From Desulfobacteraceae bacterium (GTDB lineage Bacteria; Desulfobacterota; Desulfobacteria; Desulfobacterales; Desulfosalsimonadaceae), in contig JAABTZ010000206.1 of NCBI GenBank assembly GCA_011389605.1, positions 1-6,221 of the forward strand: a stretch of DNA of 6,221 nucleotides, in the 5' to 3' direction. Positions 1 to 5,240 of this stretch are shown one piece after another; the stretch's first letter is position 1, and every line of letters starts with the position of its first letter. A program made the translations under genes and the position numbers. The notes beneath the pieces were generated by a model. The model had not been told where the DNA came from. It searched no databases and saw only the letters and a program-made list of their open reading frames with translations.

Positions 1-203
1 TTGTCCTGGCCGAAGGTTATAAAAAAGAGAACCTGCCGAAAATAGAGGTTTGCCTGGAAGCCTGCAAAAATGGTCCCGTATGCCTGCAGGACCCGAATCT
101 TGCAGCTTTGGTAACGGATGCGGAAATAAAAGCTTTGGTACCACGCTTTGGCCTTGAACAAGCTGAATCTATAGTCAATTTTATTATTCAGATGAATCAA
201 TGA
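1..203 (+). CDS. mobB: MobB C-terminal fragment (molybdopterin-guanine dinucleotide biosynthesis protein B), 5' end outside window
   Basis: This frame is open from the window edge (first whole codon at 3) to TGA at 201-203, giving 66 residues. It begins VLAEGYKKENLPKIEV, which matches the conserved MobB segment of the type 'LVEGYK...PKIEV' near the end of the GTP-binding fold. The fragment ends with about 35 residues (from DPNLAALVTD, including VPRFGLEQAESIVNFI) that resemble the C-terminal extension of deltaproteobacterial MobB proteins. MobB is a cytoplasmic P-loop GTPase that assists MobA in attaching GMP to molybdopterin, giving the bis-MGD cofactor of formate dehydrogenases and related oxidoreductases. 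The P-loop half lies upstream and cannot be checked. Its stop overlaps the next start (ATGA), so the two genes are probably cotranscribed. Identification rests on one strong motif and family recall. Confidence 0.8.
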   Translation, partial: VLAEGYKKENLPKIEVCLEACKNGPVCLQDPNLAALVTDAEIKALVPRFGLEQAESIVNFIIQMNQ

Positions 204-1063
204 GACAGATCTTTCCGGCTGCTATCTTGCTTGTGTTGCTGGTTTGCTCTCCTGTGGGCAAAACCTGTGCAGAAGACTTTGAGCTTGTGGAGCTGGCTGC
301 CGGCGGTAGAATTAACTGGACCCACCGGCTTATAGAAGCCAGAGGTTCGGGGACTTCTGAGCCCGAGGCTGCAAACACCCCCGAAGGCTGGATCGCTGCC
401 GCGAGAAATGCAAGGCGCGATGCCTATGTTAATCTTCTTGAAACAGTCTGGCAGCTGCGCTTGTGCAATCACAAGGTTGTGGGGCAACTGTTTTCAGGCG
501 ATGACCAAATGCTGGCAAAAATCGAAGAGCTGCTTAAATCCTCGAAGGTGCATGACACTGTCTACCGCTCGGACGGGACAGTGGATGTGGTTCGCAGGAT
601 GTCTTTTTCCGGCCCTCTGTCACAGCTGATTCTTCCCGGATCAATTGTGCAGCTGGAAATGAAAAATTTAGGGCGAACCACTTTTGATCCCGATCATCGA
701 CCATTTACGGGCTTGGTGGTTGATGCACGTAAAACAGATGTGGTGCCGGCAATGTGTTTTGATATTGTTGATGAATCGGGACGAGAGGTCTACGGATCTG
801 CTCATGTGAGTCGGGAACTTGTGGTTCAACACGGTATGTGCGGTTATGCAACTGATCTTTCCGCCGCAGGGCAAATGGGGCGGACAGGCAATAATCCCCT
901 TACGGTCAGGGCCCTGGGCGCCGTGGATGGGTCGCGCACTGATATTGTCATCAGCAACACCGATGCTTCCCGGCTTCGAAGCAGGGCCGAAAATCTGTTT
1001 TTTCTCCGGGAATGCCGGGTGATGGTTGTTTGCGACCCTTTACCTGAAAAACCCCGGCAGTGA
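200..1063 (+). CDS. Exported protein of unknown function, LPP20/FlgT-like N-terminal pattern
   Basis: The 287-residue product has a Sec signal peptide: a short charged start (MRQ), a hydrophobic stretch at about 4-16 and a likely cleavage after TCA at 22-24. The cysteine at 16 follows LLV and does not make a good lipobox, so a soluble periplasmic protein is more likely than a lipoprotein. Residues 45-135 (IEARGSGT, then ARNARRDAYVNLLETV, then VYRSDGTVDVV) follow the pattern of LPP20/FlgT-N-like domains: an 'A-x-G' strand, an alanine/arginine-rich helix, then a strand with SDG. Residues 169-280 form a second block (FTGLVVDAR, DESGREVYG, ISNTDASRL, CRVMVVCDP) that I recall from hypothetical proteins of sulfate reducers. 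No catalytic motif is evident. The start is set by the ATGA overlap with mobB; there is no clear Shine-Dalgarno, so translational coupling is likely. The function is unknown, and a surface or envelope role is only a guess. Confidence 0.82.
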   Translation: MRQIFPAAILLVLLVCSPVGKTCAEDFELVELAAGGRINWTHRLIEARGSGTSEPEAANTPEGWIAAARNARRDAYVNLLETVWQLRLCNHKVVGQLFSGDDQMLAKIEELLKSSKVHDTVYRSDGTVDVVRRMSFSGPLSQLILPGSIVQLEMKNLGRTTFDPDHRPFTGLVVDARKTDVVPAMCFDIVDESGREVYGSAHVSRELVVQHGMCGYATDLSAAGQMGRTGNNPLTVRALGAVDGSRTDIVISNTDASRLRSRAENLFFLRECRVMVVCDPLPEKPRQ

Positions 1064-1086
1064 CTGCCGGGGTTTTTCAGGTAAAG
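1038..1086. terminator. Bidirectional intrinsic terminator between converging genes
   Basis: A perfect inverted repeat of 23 bp (arms 1038-1060 and 1064-1086) encloses a 3-base loop at 1061-1063. The GC-rich inner part (CCCCGGCAG / CTGCCGGGG) is followed on either strand by five T's, so it reads as a rho-independent terminator in both directions. It can end the transcript of the exported-protein gene on the plus strand. It can also end the metK transcript on the minus strand, since the metK stop at 1098-1100 lies only 11 bp away. The loop is exactly the TGA stop codon of the plus-strand gene, so the left arm encodes that protein's last residues. Confidence 0.9.
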
Positions 1087-1097
1087 CAAAGGGTGTC

Positions 1098-2267
1098 TTA
1101 AAGACCGGCTTTGGACCGAATCTCATCTGCCTTGTTGGTTTTCTCCCATGTAAAATCAGGATCATTTCTGCCAAAATGGCCATAGGCTGCTGTCTTTTTG
1201 TAGAAGGGCCGCAGCAGATCGAGATACTCGGTAATGGCTGCAGGCCTTAAGTCAAAGACATCGCGCACTATTTCAACAGCCTTGTCCTCAGCAATCCTGC
1301 CCGTACCGAAAAAGTCCACAAGAATGGATACCGGCTGGGCAACCCCGATGGCATAGGCCACCTGGACTTCGCATTTTTTGCCCAGGCCTGCGGCTACAAG
1401 GTTTTTGGCTATATGGCGGCCCATGTAGCAGGCGCTTCGGTCAACCTTGGAGGGATCTTTACCTGAAAAAGCGCCTCCGCCGTGTCTCCCCATGCCGCCG
1501 TAGGTGTCCACGATTATTTTCCGGCCTGTCAGCCCGCAGTCGCCCATGGGTCCGCCGACTTCGAATTTACCCGTGGGATTAATGAAATACTTTGTTTCAT
1601 CTCCTATCATCTCTTCAGGCACCACCTTTTTAATTACTCCCTCGATAATGCCTTCCCTGATCTGGTCATAGGTGACATCAGGTGAATGCTGGGTGGAGAT
1701 CACGATGGTGTCAATGCGCTTTGGCCGTCCGTTTACATACTCGATGGTCACCTGGGATTTACCGTCCGGCCTGAGAAATTCAAGGTCATTGCTTTTCCGT
1801 GCATCGGCGAGCTGCTTGGTTAGTTTGTGGGCATAGAGAATCGGCATGGGCATGAGCTCCTCGGTTTCATCACAGGCATAGCCGAACATCAGCCCCTGGT
1901 CCCCGGCGCCCTGTTCCTTGAAAAGGCCTTTGCCCTCGTCAACGCCCTGGGCGATATCCGGAGACTGCTTGTCGATGCTGGTGATCACCGAACAGGTCTG
2001 CCAGTCAAAGCCCATATCAGATGAGCAATAGCCGATATCCCTGATGGCGTTTCTTACCACCTCCTGGAAATCCACCGTTGCCTGGGCCGTAATTTCGCCT
2101 GCGATAAACGCGATGCCGGTTGTCACCAGGGTTTCGCACGCCACCCTGCAGCGCTTGTCCTGGGACAGGAAAGCATCGAGCACGGAGTCAGATATTTTGT
2201 CGGCTATCTTGTCGGGATGGCCTTCTGTAACGGATTCTGAAGTGAAAAGATAGTTTTGCTGTGTCAT
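1098..2267 (-). CDS. metK: S-adenosylmethionine synthetase (methionine adenosyltransferase)
   Basis: This 389-residue protein is full length for bacterial MetK. It converts ATP and methionine to S-adenosylmethionine, phosphate and pyrophosphate in the cytoplasm, usually as a tetramer. Visible hallmarks are GHPDKIADKISDSVLDAFL at 16-34 (ATP/Mg site), GEITAQATVD at 57-66, the active-site loop SPDIAQGVDE at 102-111, signature GAGDQGLMFGY at 120-130, FLRPDGKSQVT at 164-174, NPTGKFEVGGPMGDCGLTGR at 230-249 and phosphate-binding GGGAFSGKD at 263-271. The start is well supported: AAAGGAG at 2274-2280 lies 6 bases before the ATG. It is the last of three minus-strand genes, but 333 bp with repeats separate it from panC, so it may have its own promoter; I found no convincing one and no SAM riboswitch. 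The shared terminator lies just downstream. It supplies the cofactor for the methyltransferase at 5241-6077. Confidence 0.98.
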   Translation of the reverse strand: MTQQNYLFTSESVTEGHPDKIADKISDSVLDAFLSQDKRCRVACETLVTTGIAFIAGEITAQATVDFQEVVRNAIRDIGYCSSDMGFDWQTCSVITSIDKQSPDIAQGVDEGKGLFKEQGAGDQGLMFGYACDETEELMPMPILYAHKLTKQLADARKSNDLEFLRPDGKSQVTIEYVNGRPKRIDTIVISTQHSPDVTYDQIREGIIEGVIKKVVPEEMIGDETKYFINPTGKFEVGGPMGDCGLTGRKIIVDTYGGMGRHGGGAFSGKDPSKVDRSACYMGRHIAKNLVAAGLGKKCEVQVAYAIGVAQPVSILVDFFGTGRIAEDKAVEIVRDVFDLRPAAITEYLDLLRPFYKKTAAYGHFGRNDPDFTWEKTNKADEIRSKAGL

Positions 2268-2273
2268 TGAACA

Positions 2274-2280
2274 CTCCTTT
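2274..2280 (-). promoter_or_regulatory. metK ribosome binding site
   Basis: On the minus strand this reads AAAGGAG, 6 bases upstream of the metK ATG (2265-2267). It is a strong Shine-Dalgarno that fixes the start codon. Confidence 0.85.
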
Positions 2281-2297
2281 GTTTCAAGTTAATGTTT

Positions 2298-2400
2298 GAT
2301 GGAACTGTAAAAAGTCCAATATCTGCGTTACGCGCAATTTCTGAAGAATTTTACGTACGGCTAAGTACGCTGCATTCTTCGAAATTGCGCAATCCTTTTT
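2298..2400 (-). repeat. Palindromic intergenic repeat, copy 1 (MITE/REP-like)
   Basis: This non-coding element forms a large hairpin. Arm 2332-2350 (GCGCAATTTCTGAAGAATT) pairs with 2374-2390 apart from one bulged base. An inner CGTAC (2354-2358) pairs with GTACG (2365-2369). The minus-strand core 2343-2380 matches the repeat at the window end (6172-6207) at 34 of 36 compared positions. One border, GATGGAACTGTAAAAAGTCC at 2298-2317, resembles the borders of the other two copies. The opposite border near 2400 is degenerate. No reading frame or transposase is present, so this is a non-autonomous repeat. It separates panC from metK and may act as a transcription-attenuating or RNA-processing structure, which is inference. 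Confidence 0.8.
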
Positions 2401-2469
2401 TAAAAGCAATTAATTTTAAAGGATAACATCAATTTATATTTAAAAAATCAGAAACCCTCCGGAATTTCC

Positions 2470-2555
2470 AAGTTTACCGCATCTACTGCCTCAGATGCAG
2501 CCTCGCATAGTTGACTATAGCCAGTCTGCATCTTCCTTGTATCTGCGGCAAACTT
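2470..2555. repeat. Second long imperfect palindrome in the panC-metK spacer
   Basis: Nested arms pair across 86 bases. Positions 2470-2481 (AAGTTTACCGCA) pair with 2544-2555 with one mismatch, AGATGCAG (2493-2500) pairs perfectly with 2526-2533, and ATAGT (2507-2511) pairs with ACTAT (2514-2518). The sequence is unrelated to the 2298-2400 element. The minus strand is open through it (about 36 codons between stops) but has no ribosome binding site or plausible start, so I do not call a gene. It is probably another dispersed palindromic repeat or a structured RNA element in the transcript leading to metK. Confidence 0.6.
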
Positions 2556-2600
2556 GAAGATCGCTCAATTTAGGTACAATTAAGGTAAATAATTATACCG

Positions 2601-3437
2601 TCAGGATGTTTTGTCCACAGGCGGAGATAAAATACAATTGTCAATCAGGCGGGTTTGCCCCACCTTTACCGCCAAAGCCATTAATACCGGCCGGTCAATG
2701 ACCGATACTTCCTCCAGGGTTTCCGGATCGCCTATCACTACGTAGTCAATGGCTGTTTCCCTGACTGAAGTAATTGTTTTTTGAGCCGTTTCAATCAAGG
2801 CTGACGCGCGGATCTCTCCGGTGGCCACGCTTTGTTGGGCCTGAGCCAGAGCACGGCTGAGTGCCAAAGCCGACCGGCGCTGCTCAGGGCTAAGATATTT
2901 GTTTCTCGAACTCATTGCCAGGCCGTCGGGTTCCCTTACTATGGGGGCCCCCACGATTTTTATGTCAAAGTTAAGATCATGGGTCATTTTTCTGATTATG
3001 GCCAGCTGCTGGTAGTCTTTTTGCCCGAAAACAGCATAGTGGGGCTTTACAATATTAAACAGCTTGGCAACTATGGTCATAACCCCTGTAAAATGGGTGG
3101 GCCGGGACAGGCCGCACAAAAACCGGGGAAGGTTTGACTGTGTTATATAAGTTTCATATTTTTCCGGATAAAGCTGGTTTTTTTCCGGCATGAACAAAAC
3201 ATCCACCCCCGCTTTTTGGGCCAGGGCGGAGTCTTTTTGCGGATTTCGCGGATAGGCGTCGTAATCTTCACCCGGACCGAACTGGGCGGGGTTGACAAAT
3301 ATGCTTGCTATCAGAACGTCTGCCAGCTGCCTGCCTTTTTCCATCAGGGAAATATGGCCTTCGTGCAGATAGCCCATTGTGGGCACAAAGGCGATTGTAA
3401 AACCCTGCATGCACAATTTTTCCGCGCTCTTTTGCAT
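2601..3437 (-). CDS. panC: Pantothenate synthetase (pantoate-beta-alanine ligase), apparent N-terminal frame disruption
   Basis: PanC joins pantoate and beta-alanine with ATP to give pantothenate, the coenzyme A precursor, through a pantoyl-adenylate intermediate. The 278 residues from the only in-frame ATG hold all the family motifs: PTMGYLHEGH at 19-28 (nucleotide-binding HIGH-like motif), FVNPAQFGPGEDY at 47-59, SRPTHFTGVMTIVAKLFNI at 111-129, FGQKDYQQ at 137-144 and REPDGLAMSSRNKYLS at 168-183 (KMSKS-like region). The start is doubtful. Family members begin about 11 residues earlier, and the codons just upstream read AIKTISQTHE in frame, as expected, but with no start codon. An ATG at 3467-3469 after AAGGGG is offset by one base, as if a base were missing in codon 2. 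The gene is 60 bp (28 bp from that ATG) after the DUF1015 stop, so the two form an operon. The catalytic body looks functional. Confidence 0.95.
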   Translation of the reverse strand: MQKSAEKLCMQGFTIAFVPTMGYLHEGHISLMEKGRQLADVLIASIFVNPAQFGPGEDYDAYPRNPQKDSALAQKAGVDVLFMPEKNQLYPEKYETYITQSNLPRFLCGLSRPTHFTGVMTIVAKLFNIVKPHYAVFGQKDYQQLAIIRKMTHDLNFDIKIVGAPIVREPDGLAMSSRNKYLSPEQRRSALALSRALAQAQQSVATGEIRASALIETAQKTITSVRETAIDYVVIGDPETLEEVSVIDRPVLMALAVKVGQTRLIDNCILSPPVDKTS

Positions 3438-3497
3438 TTCATGGGTTTGGCTGATGGTTTTGATGGCATTATCCCCTTTTGGTCAGGTTCTTTTTTC

Positions 3498-4829
3498 TCA
3501 GTCCCGTTCCAGGCTGTTGAAAACCTGGCCGGTTACAGCCTTGGGATAGTAAAATGTGGTTTTCCGCGGCATGGTCAGGCCGGCTTCTGCAATTTTGCGG
3601 ACCTGTTCGTTGGTTGGCGGATTTAAGATAAAGGCAATGTCGTATTCGCCCTGTTTCACAAACTCCACGGCCTCGTCATGGCTACTTGTGTAGCCTATAA
3701 GGGAGTGATCATCCAGGCTTTTTTTATCAAAACCCATCAGCTTCATTAAAATCAACCGGGTTAAAACCGTGACATCCAGACCCTGAAGCGGGGCGGGGAT
3801 TTCATTGCCAAAGATTTTTTCCATCACGCCGGGTTTTAACACAAGGGCATAACAGGCAGGCTCGTCTTTGATGACCAGTCCCACGATATGTTCTTTGCGG
3901 TGCCGGTTAAGGGACTGGTCCAGTTGTTTGACCGCTTTATCTGCCCCGCCTGAATCGTGGGAGAAGGTTTCAATTTCAAAATATTGAGATGCATCCTTTA
4001 GCAATTTGTGCCGGGCCTCTTTGGGTATGCCGGGCAGAAGTCTGTGGGTGGGCAGGATTATAAGGCCTTCATCTTCTACGGCACATAGATACATCATAAT
4101 GAAATTGGCCGGGTGGTTTTCGTCGAACTCAGCAACGTTTTTACGTGCCCACTGCCTGTAGTTAAGGGCGGTTTCATACCTGTGATGGCCGTCGGCGATA
4201 AACAGGCGCCGTTCTTCCATGGTTTCGGTAACCTGTCTGCAAATTTCAGAGTCTGTAATCTGCCACATTCTGTGAAAGTGGCCGCTGTCATCGGTAAATT
4301 CAGACTCCGGCTGTTTTTTCTCCACATGCTGCCTCAGAGTTTTAAGAAGGCCATTTTTGTCCGAGTAAACGGAAAAAATGTGGCTGAAATTGGCATGGCA
4401 TGCTTTCATTAGTTCCAGGCGTTCGGATTTTACCTTGGAAAAGGTTTCCTCATGGGGAAGTACCACGCCGGATTCAAACGGCTCCAGGCGCACCGTCCCG
4501 ATCAGTCCCCATCGGGTCACTGATTTTCCTTCTATGGGAAAAGTCACCGTCGTGAGATAAAAGCCGGGTTTTTCATCCCGGATCAACACACCTTCTTTAA
4601 ACCATTTTTTAAAGTCGTCGGCTGCCCTGGTGTATGGATTGTTGTCTTTTGCGTCCTCAGGGGTGGCACGGGCCTTGTCAAGCCGGATGGCATTGCAGGG
4701 GTGGCGCCGGTAATATTCCTCCTGCTCATCATCTGAAATAATATCATAGGGGGGTGTGGCCACCTGCGAGAGATCTTCAATTTTGTTTTGGTTATACCTG
4801 ATGCCCTGAAAAGGGAATATTTTAGCCAT
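3498..4829 (-). CDS. DUF1015 family protein (ParB/sulfiredoxin-like superfamily candidate)
   Basis: This 443-residue cytoplasmic protein has no signal peptide or membrane segment. It matches the DUF1015 family by its start (MAKIFPFQGIRYN), TPPYDII at 25-31, HEETF at 126-130, the hallmark ADGHHRYETA at 212-221 and the ending NPPTNEQVRKIAEAG at 403-417 followed by MPRKTTFYYPK at 420-430. The DGHHR motif recalls the nucleotide-binding motif of ParB/SbnI-type folds, and SbnI is a free-serine kinase. A kinase or nucleotide-dependent role is therefore plausible but not shown here. The start is supported by AAAGGA at 4835-4840, 5 bases before ATG. It is the first gene of the minus-strand group, upstream of panC, with its promoter somewhere in the 4830-5240 spacer. 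Family membership is secure; biochemical function is not established from sequence. Confidence 0.93.
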   Translation of the reverse strand: MAKIFPFQGIRYNQNKIEDLSQVATPPYDIISDDEQEEYYRRHPCNAIRLDKARATPEDAKDNNPYTRAADDFKKWFKEGVLIRDEKPGFYLTTVTFPIEGKSVTRWGLIGTVRLEPFESGVVLPHEETFSKVKSERLELMKACHANFSHIFSVYSDKNGLLKTLRQHVEKKQPESEFTDDSGHFHRMWQITDSEICRQVTETMEERRLFIADGHHRYETALNYRQWARKNVAEFDENHPANFIMMYLCAVEDEGLIILPTHRLLPGIPKEARHKLLKDASQYFEIETFSHDSGGADKAVKQLDQSLNRHRKEHIVGLVIKDEPACYALVLKPGVMEKIFGNEIPAPLQGLDVTVLTRLILMKLMGFDKKSLDDHSLIGYTSSHDEAVEFVKQGEYDIAFILNPPTNEQVRKIAEAGLTMPRKTTFYYPKAVTGQVFNSLERD

Positions 4830-4904
4830 GAGTATCCTTTTTCAATATGTGGTTTCTTTGTTTGTTTATACCTTAACGATGCTTCTGAAGGGAACTTACT
4901 GAAG

Positions 4905-4951
4905 TTGAACTTTTTACTTTGCCGTCCGAAATCGACTTTTTACAAGTCCAT
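4905..4951 (-). repeat. Terminal fragment of the intergenic repeat (copy 2)
   Basis: Read on the minus strand, this stretch starts ATGGACTTGTAAAAAGTCG and continues to a GTAAAAAGTTCAAC block. It aligns in order with the start of the copy at 6108-6150 (ATGG, TAAAAAGTC, GTAAAACGTTCAA). The palindromic core is missing, so this is an end-only remnant. It lies between the DUF1015 start and its possible promoter, within that gene's likely leader. Confidence 0.55.
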
Positions 4952-4953
4952 TA

Positions 4954-4981
4954 TCATTGCAAAGAAATAATTTTTTGTCAA
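4954..4981 (-). promoter_or_regulatory. Possible promoter for the DUF1015-panC operon
   Basis: The minus strand carries a perfect TTGACA (4976-4981). A 17-base spacer leads to AATGAT, a 4/6 match to the -10 box; GATAAT follows slightly further on, with a longer spacer of 20. The region is AT-rich and lies about 125 bp upstream of the DUF1015 start. The -35 is good and the -10 is ambiguous. Confidence 0.4.
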
Positions 4982-5046
4982 GTGCTTCTTGCAATTTAGG
5001 AAAACTAATGTAATATATAGACAAACGTGTTGTTCAAAAAAAAACC

Positions 5047-5075
5047 TTGACAGCTTTTAGTTTTTATATCATAAT
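5047..5075 (+). promoter_or_regulatory. Sigma-70-type promoter of the methyltransferase gene
   Basis: TTGACA at 5047-5052 is followed by an exact 17-base spacer and CATAAT at 5070-5075 (5 of 6 matches). The surroundings are strongly AT-rich. Transcription would start near 5082 and give a leader of roughly 160 bases before the ATG at 5241. This is the best promoter match seen in the 4830-5240 spacer. Confidence 0.7.
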
Positions 5076-5162
5076 ATCAAAATATTATATGTAATTCTAC
5101 AAAATTATTCGGAAAAACTATTATTTCACTTTCGCTAAAAACAGGTCCAGGCTGGAGTATTT

Positions 5163-5192
5163 ATGGTTTTTGCGTTATTAACTAAAGATTAA
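5163..5192 (+). CDS. Possible 9-codon upstream ORF in the methyltransferase leader
   Basis: ATG at 5163 opens a nine-residue frame (MVFALLTKD) ending at TAA 5190-5192. GGAG at 5154-5157 lies 5 bases before the ATG, an acceptable ribosome binding site. It sits inside the predicted leader, 48 bases before the methyltransferase ATG. Nothing in the peptide (no run of one amino acid) suggests a classic attenuator. Such a short ORF can occur by chance, so this is listed as a low-confidence candidate. Confidence 0.2.
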   Translation: MVFALLTKD

Positions 5193-5228
5193 AACAAATT
5201 ATTAATTTAATTGATTTTTGTCAAAATT

Positions 5229-5234
5229 AGGAGG
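5229..5234 (+). promoter_or_regulatory. Ribosome binding site of the methyltransferase gene
   Basis: A perfect AGGAGG lies 6 bases before ATG 5241-5243. It fixes the start and predicts strong translation. Confidence 0.9.
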
Positions 5235-5240
5235 CGTTAA

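Noticed and set aside
200..271. Lipoprotein signal peptide on the 287-residue protein
   Set aside because: Cysteine 16 is preceded by valine rather than Gly/Ala/Ser and lies within the hydrophobic core. Cleavage after TCA at residue 24 by signal peptidase I fits better.
2468..2575. Small minus-strand gene of about 36 codons in the panC-metK spacer
   Set aside because: No start codon with a ribosome binding site is present, and the sequence is dominated by a symmetric palindrome, which explains the open frame.
2268..2600. SAM riboswitch upstream of metK
   Set aside because: The spacer is structured, but its hairpins are explained by repeats. I could not find the multi-helix junction or kink-turn pattern of SAM-I, nor compact SAM-II features close to the ribosome binding site.
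3216..3626. 136-codon plus-strand open frame across the panC/DUF1015 junction
   Set aside because: It is antisense to two well-identified genes, has no ribosome binding site seen, and its composition follows from the complement of PanC and DUF1015 codons.
4989..5016. Additional plus-strand promoter (TTGCAA, 16-17 base spacer, TAATAT)
   Set aside because: It has only partial matches to both boxes in an AT-rich region where such hits are expected by chance; the promoter at 5047-5075 is far better.
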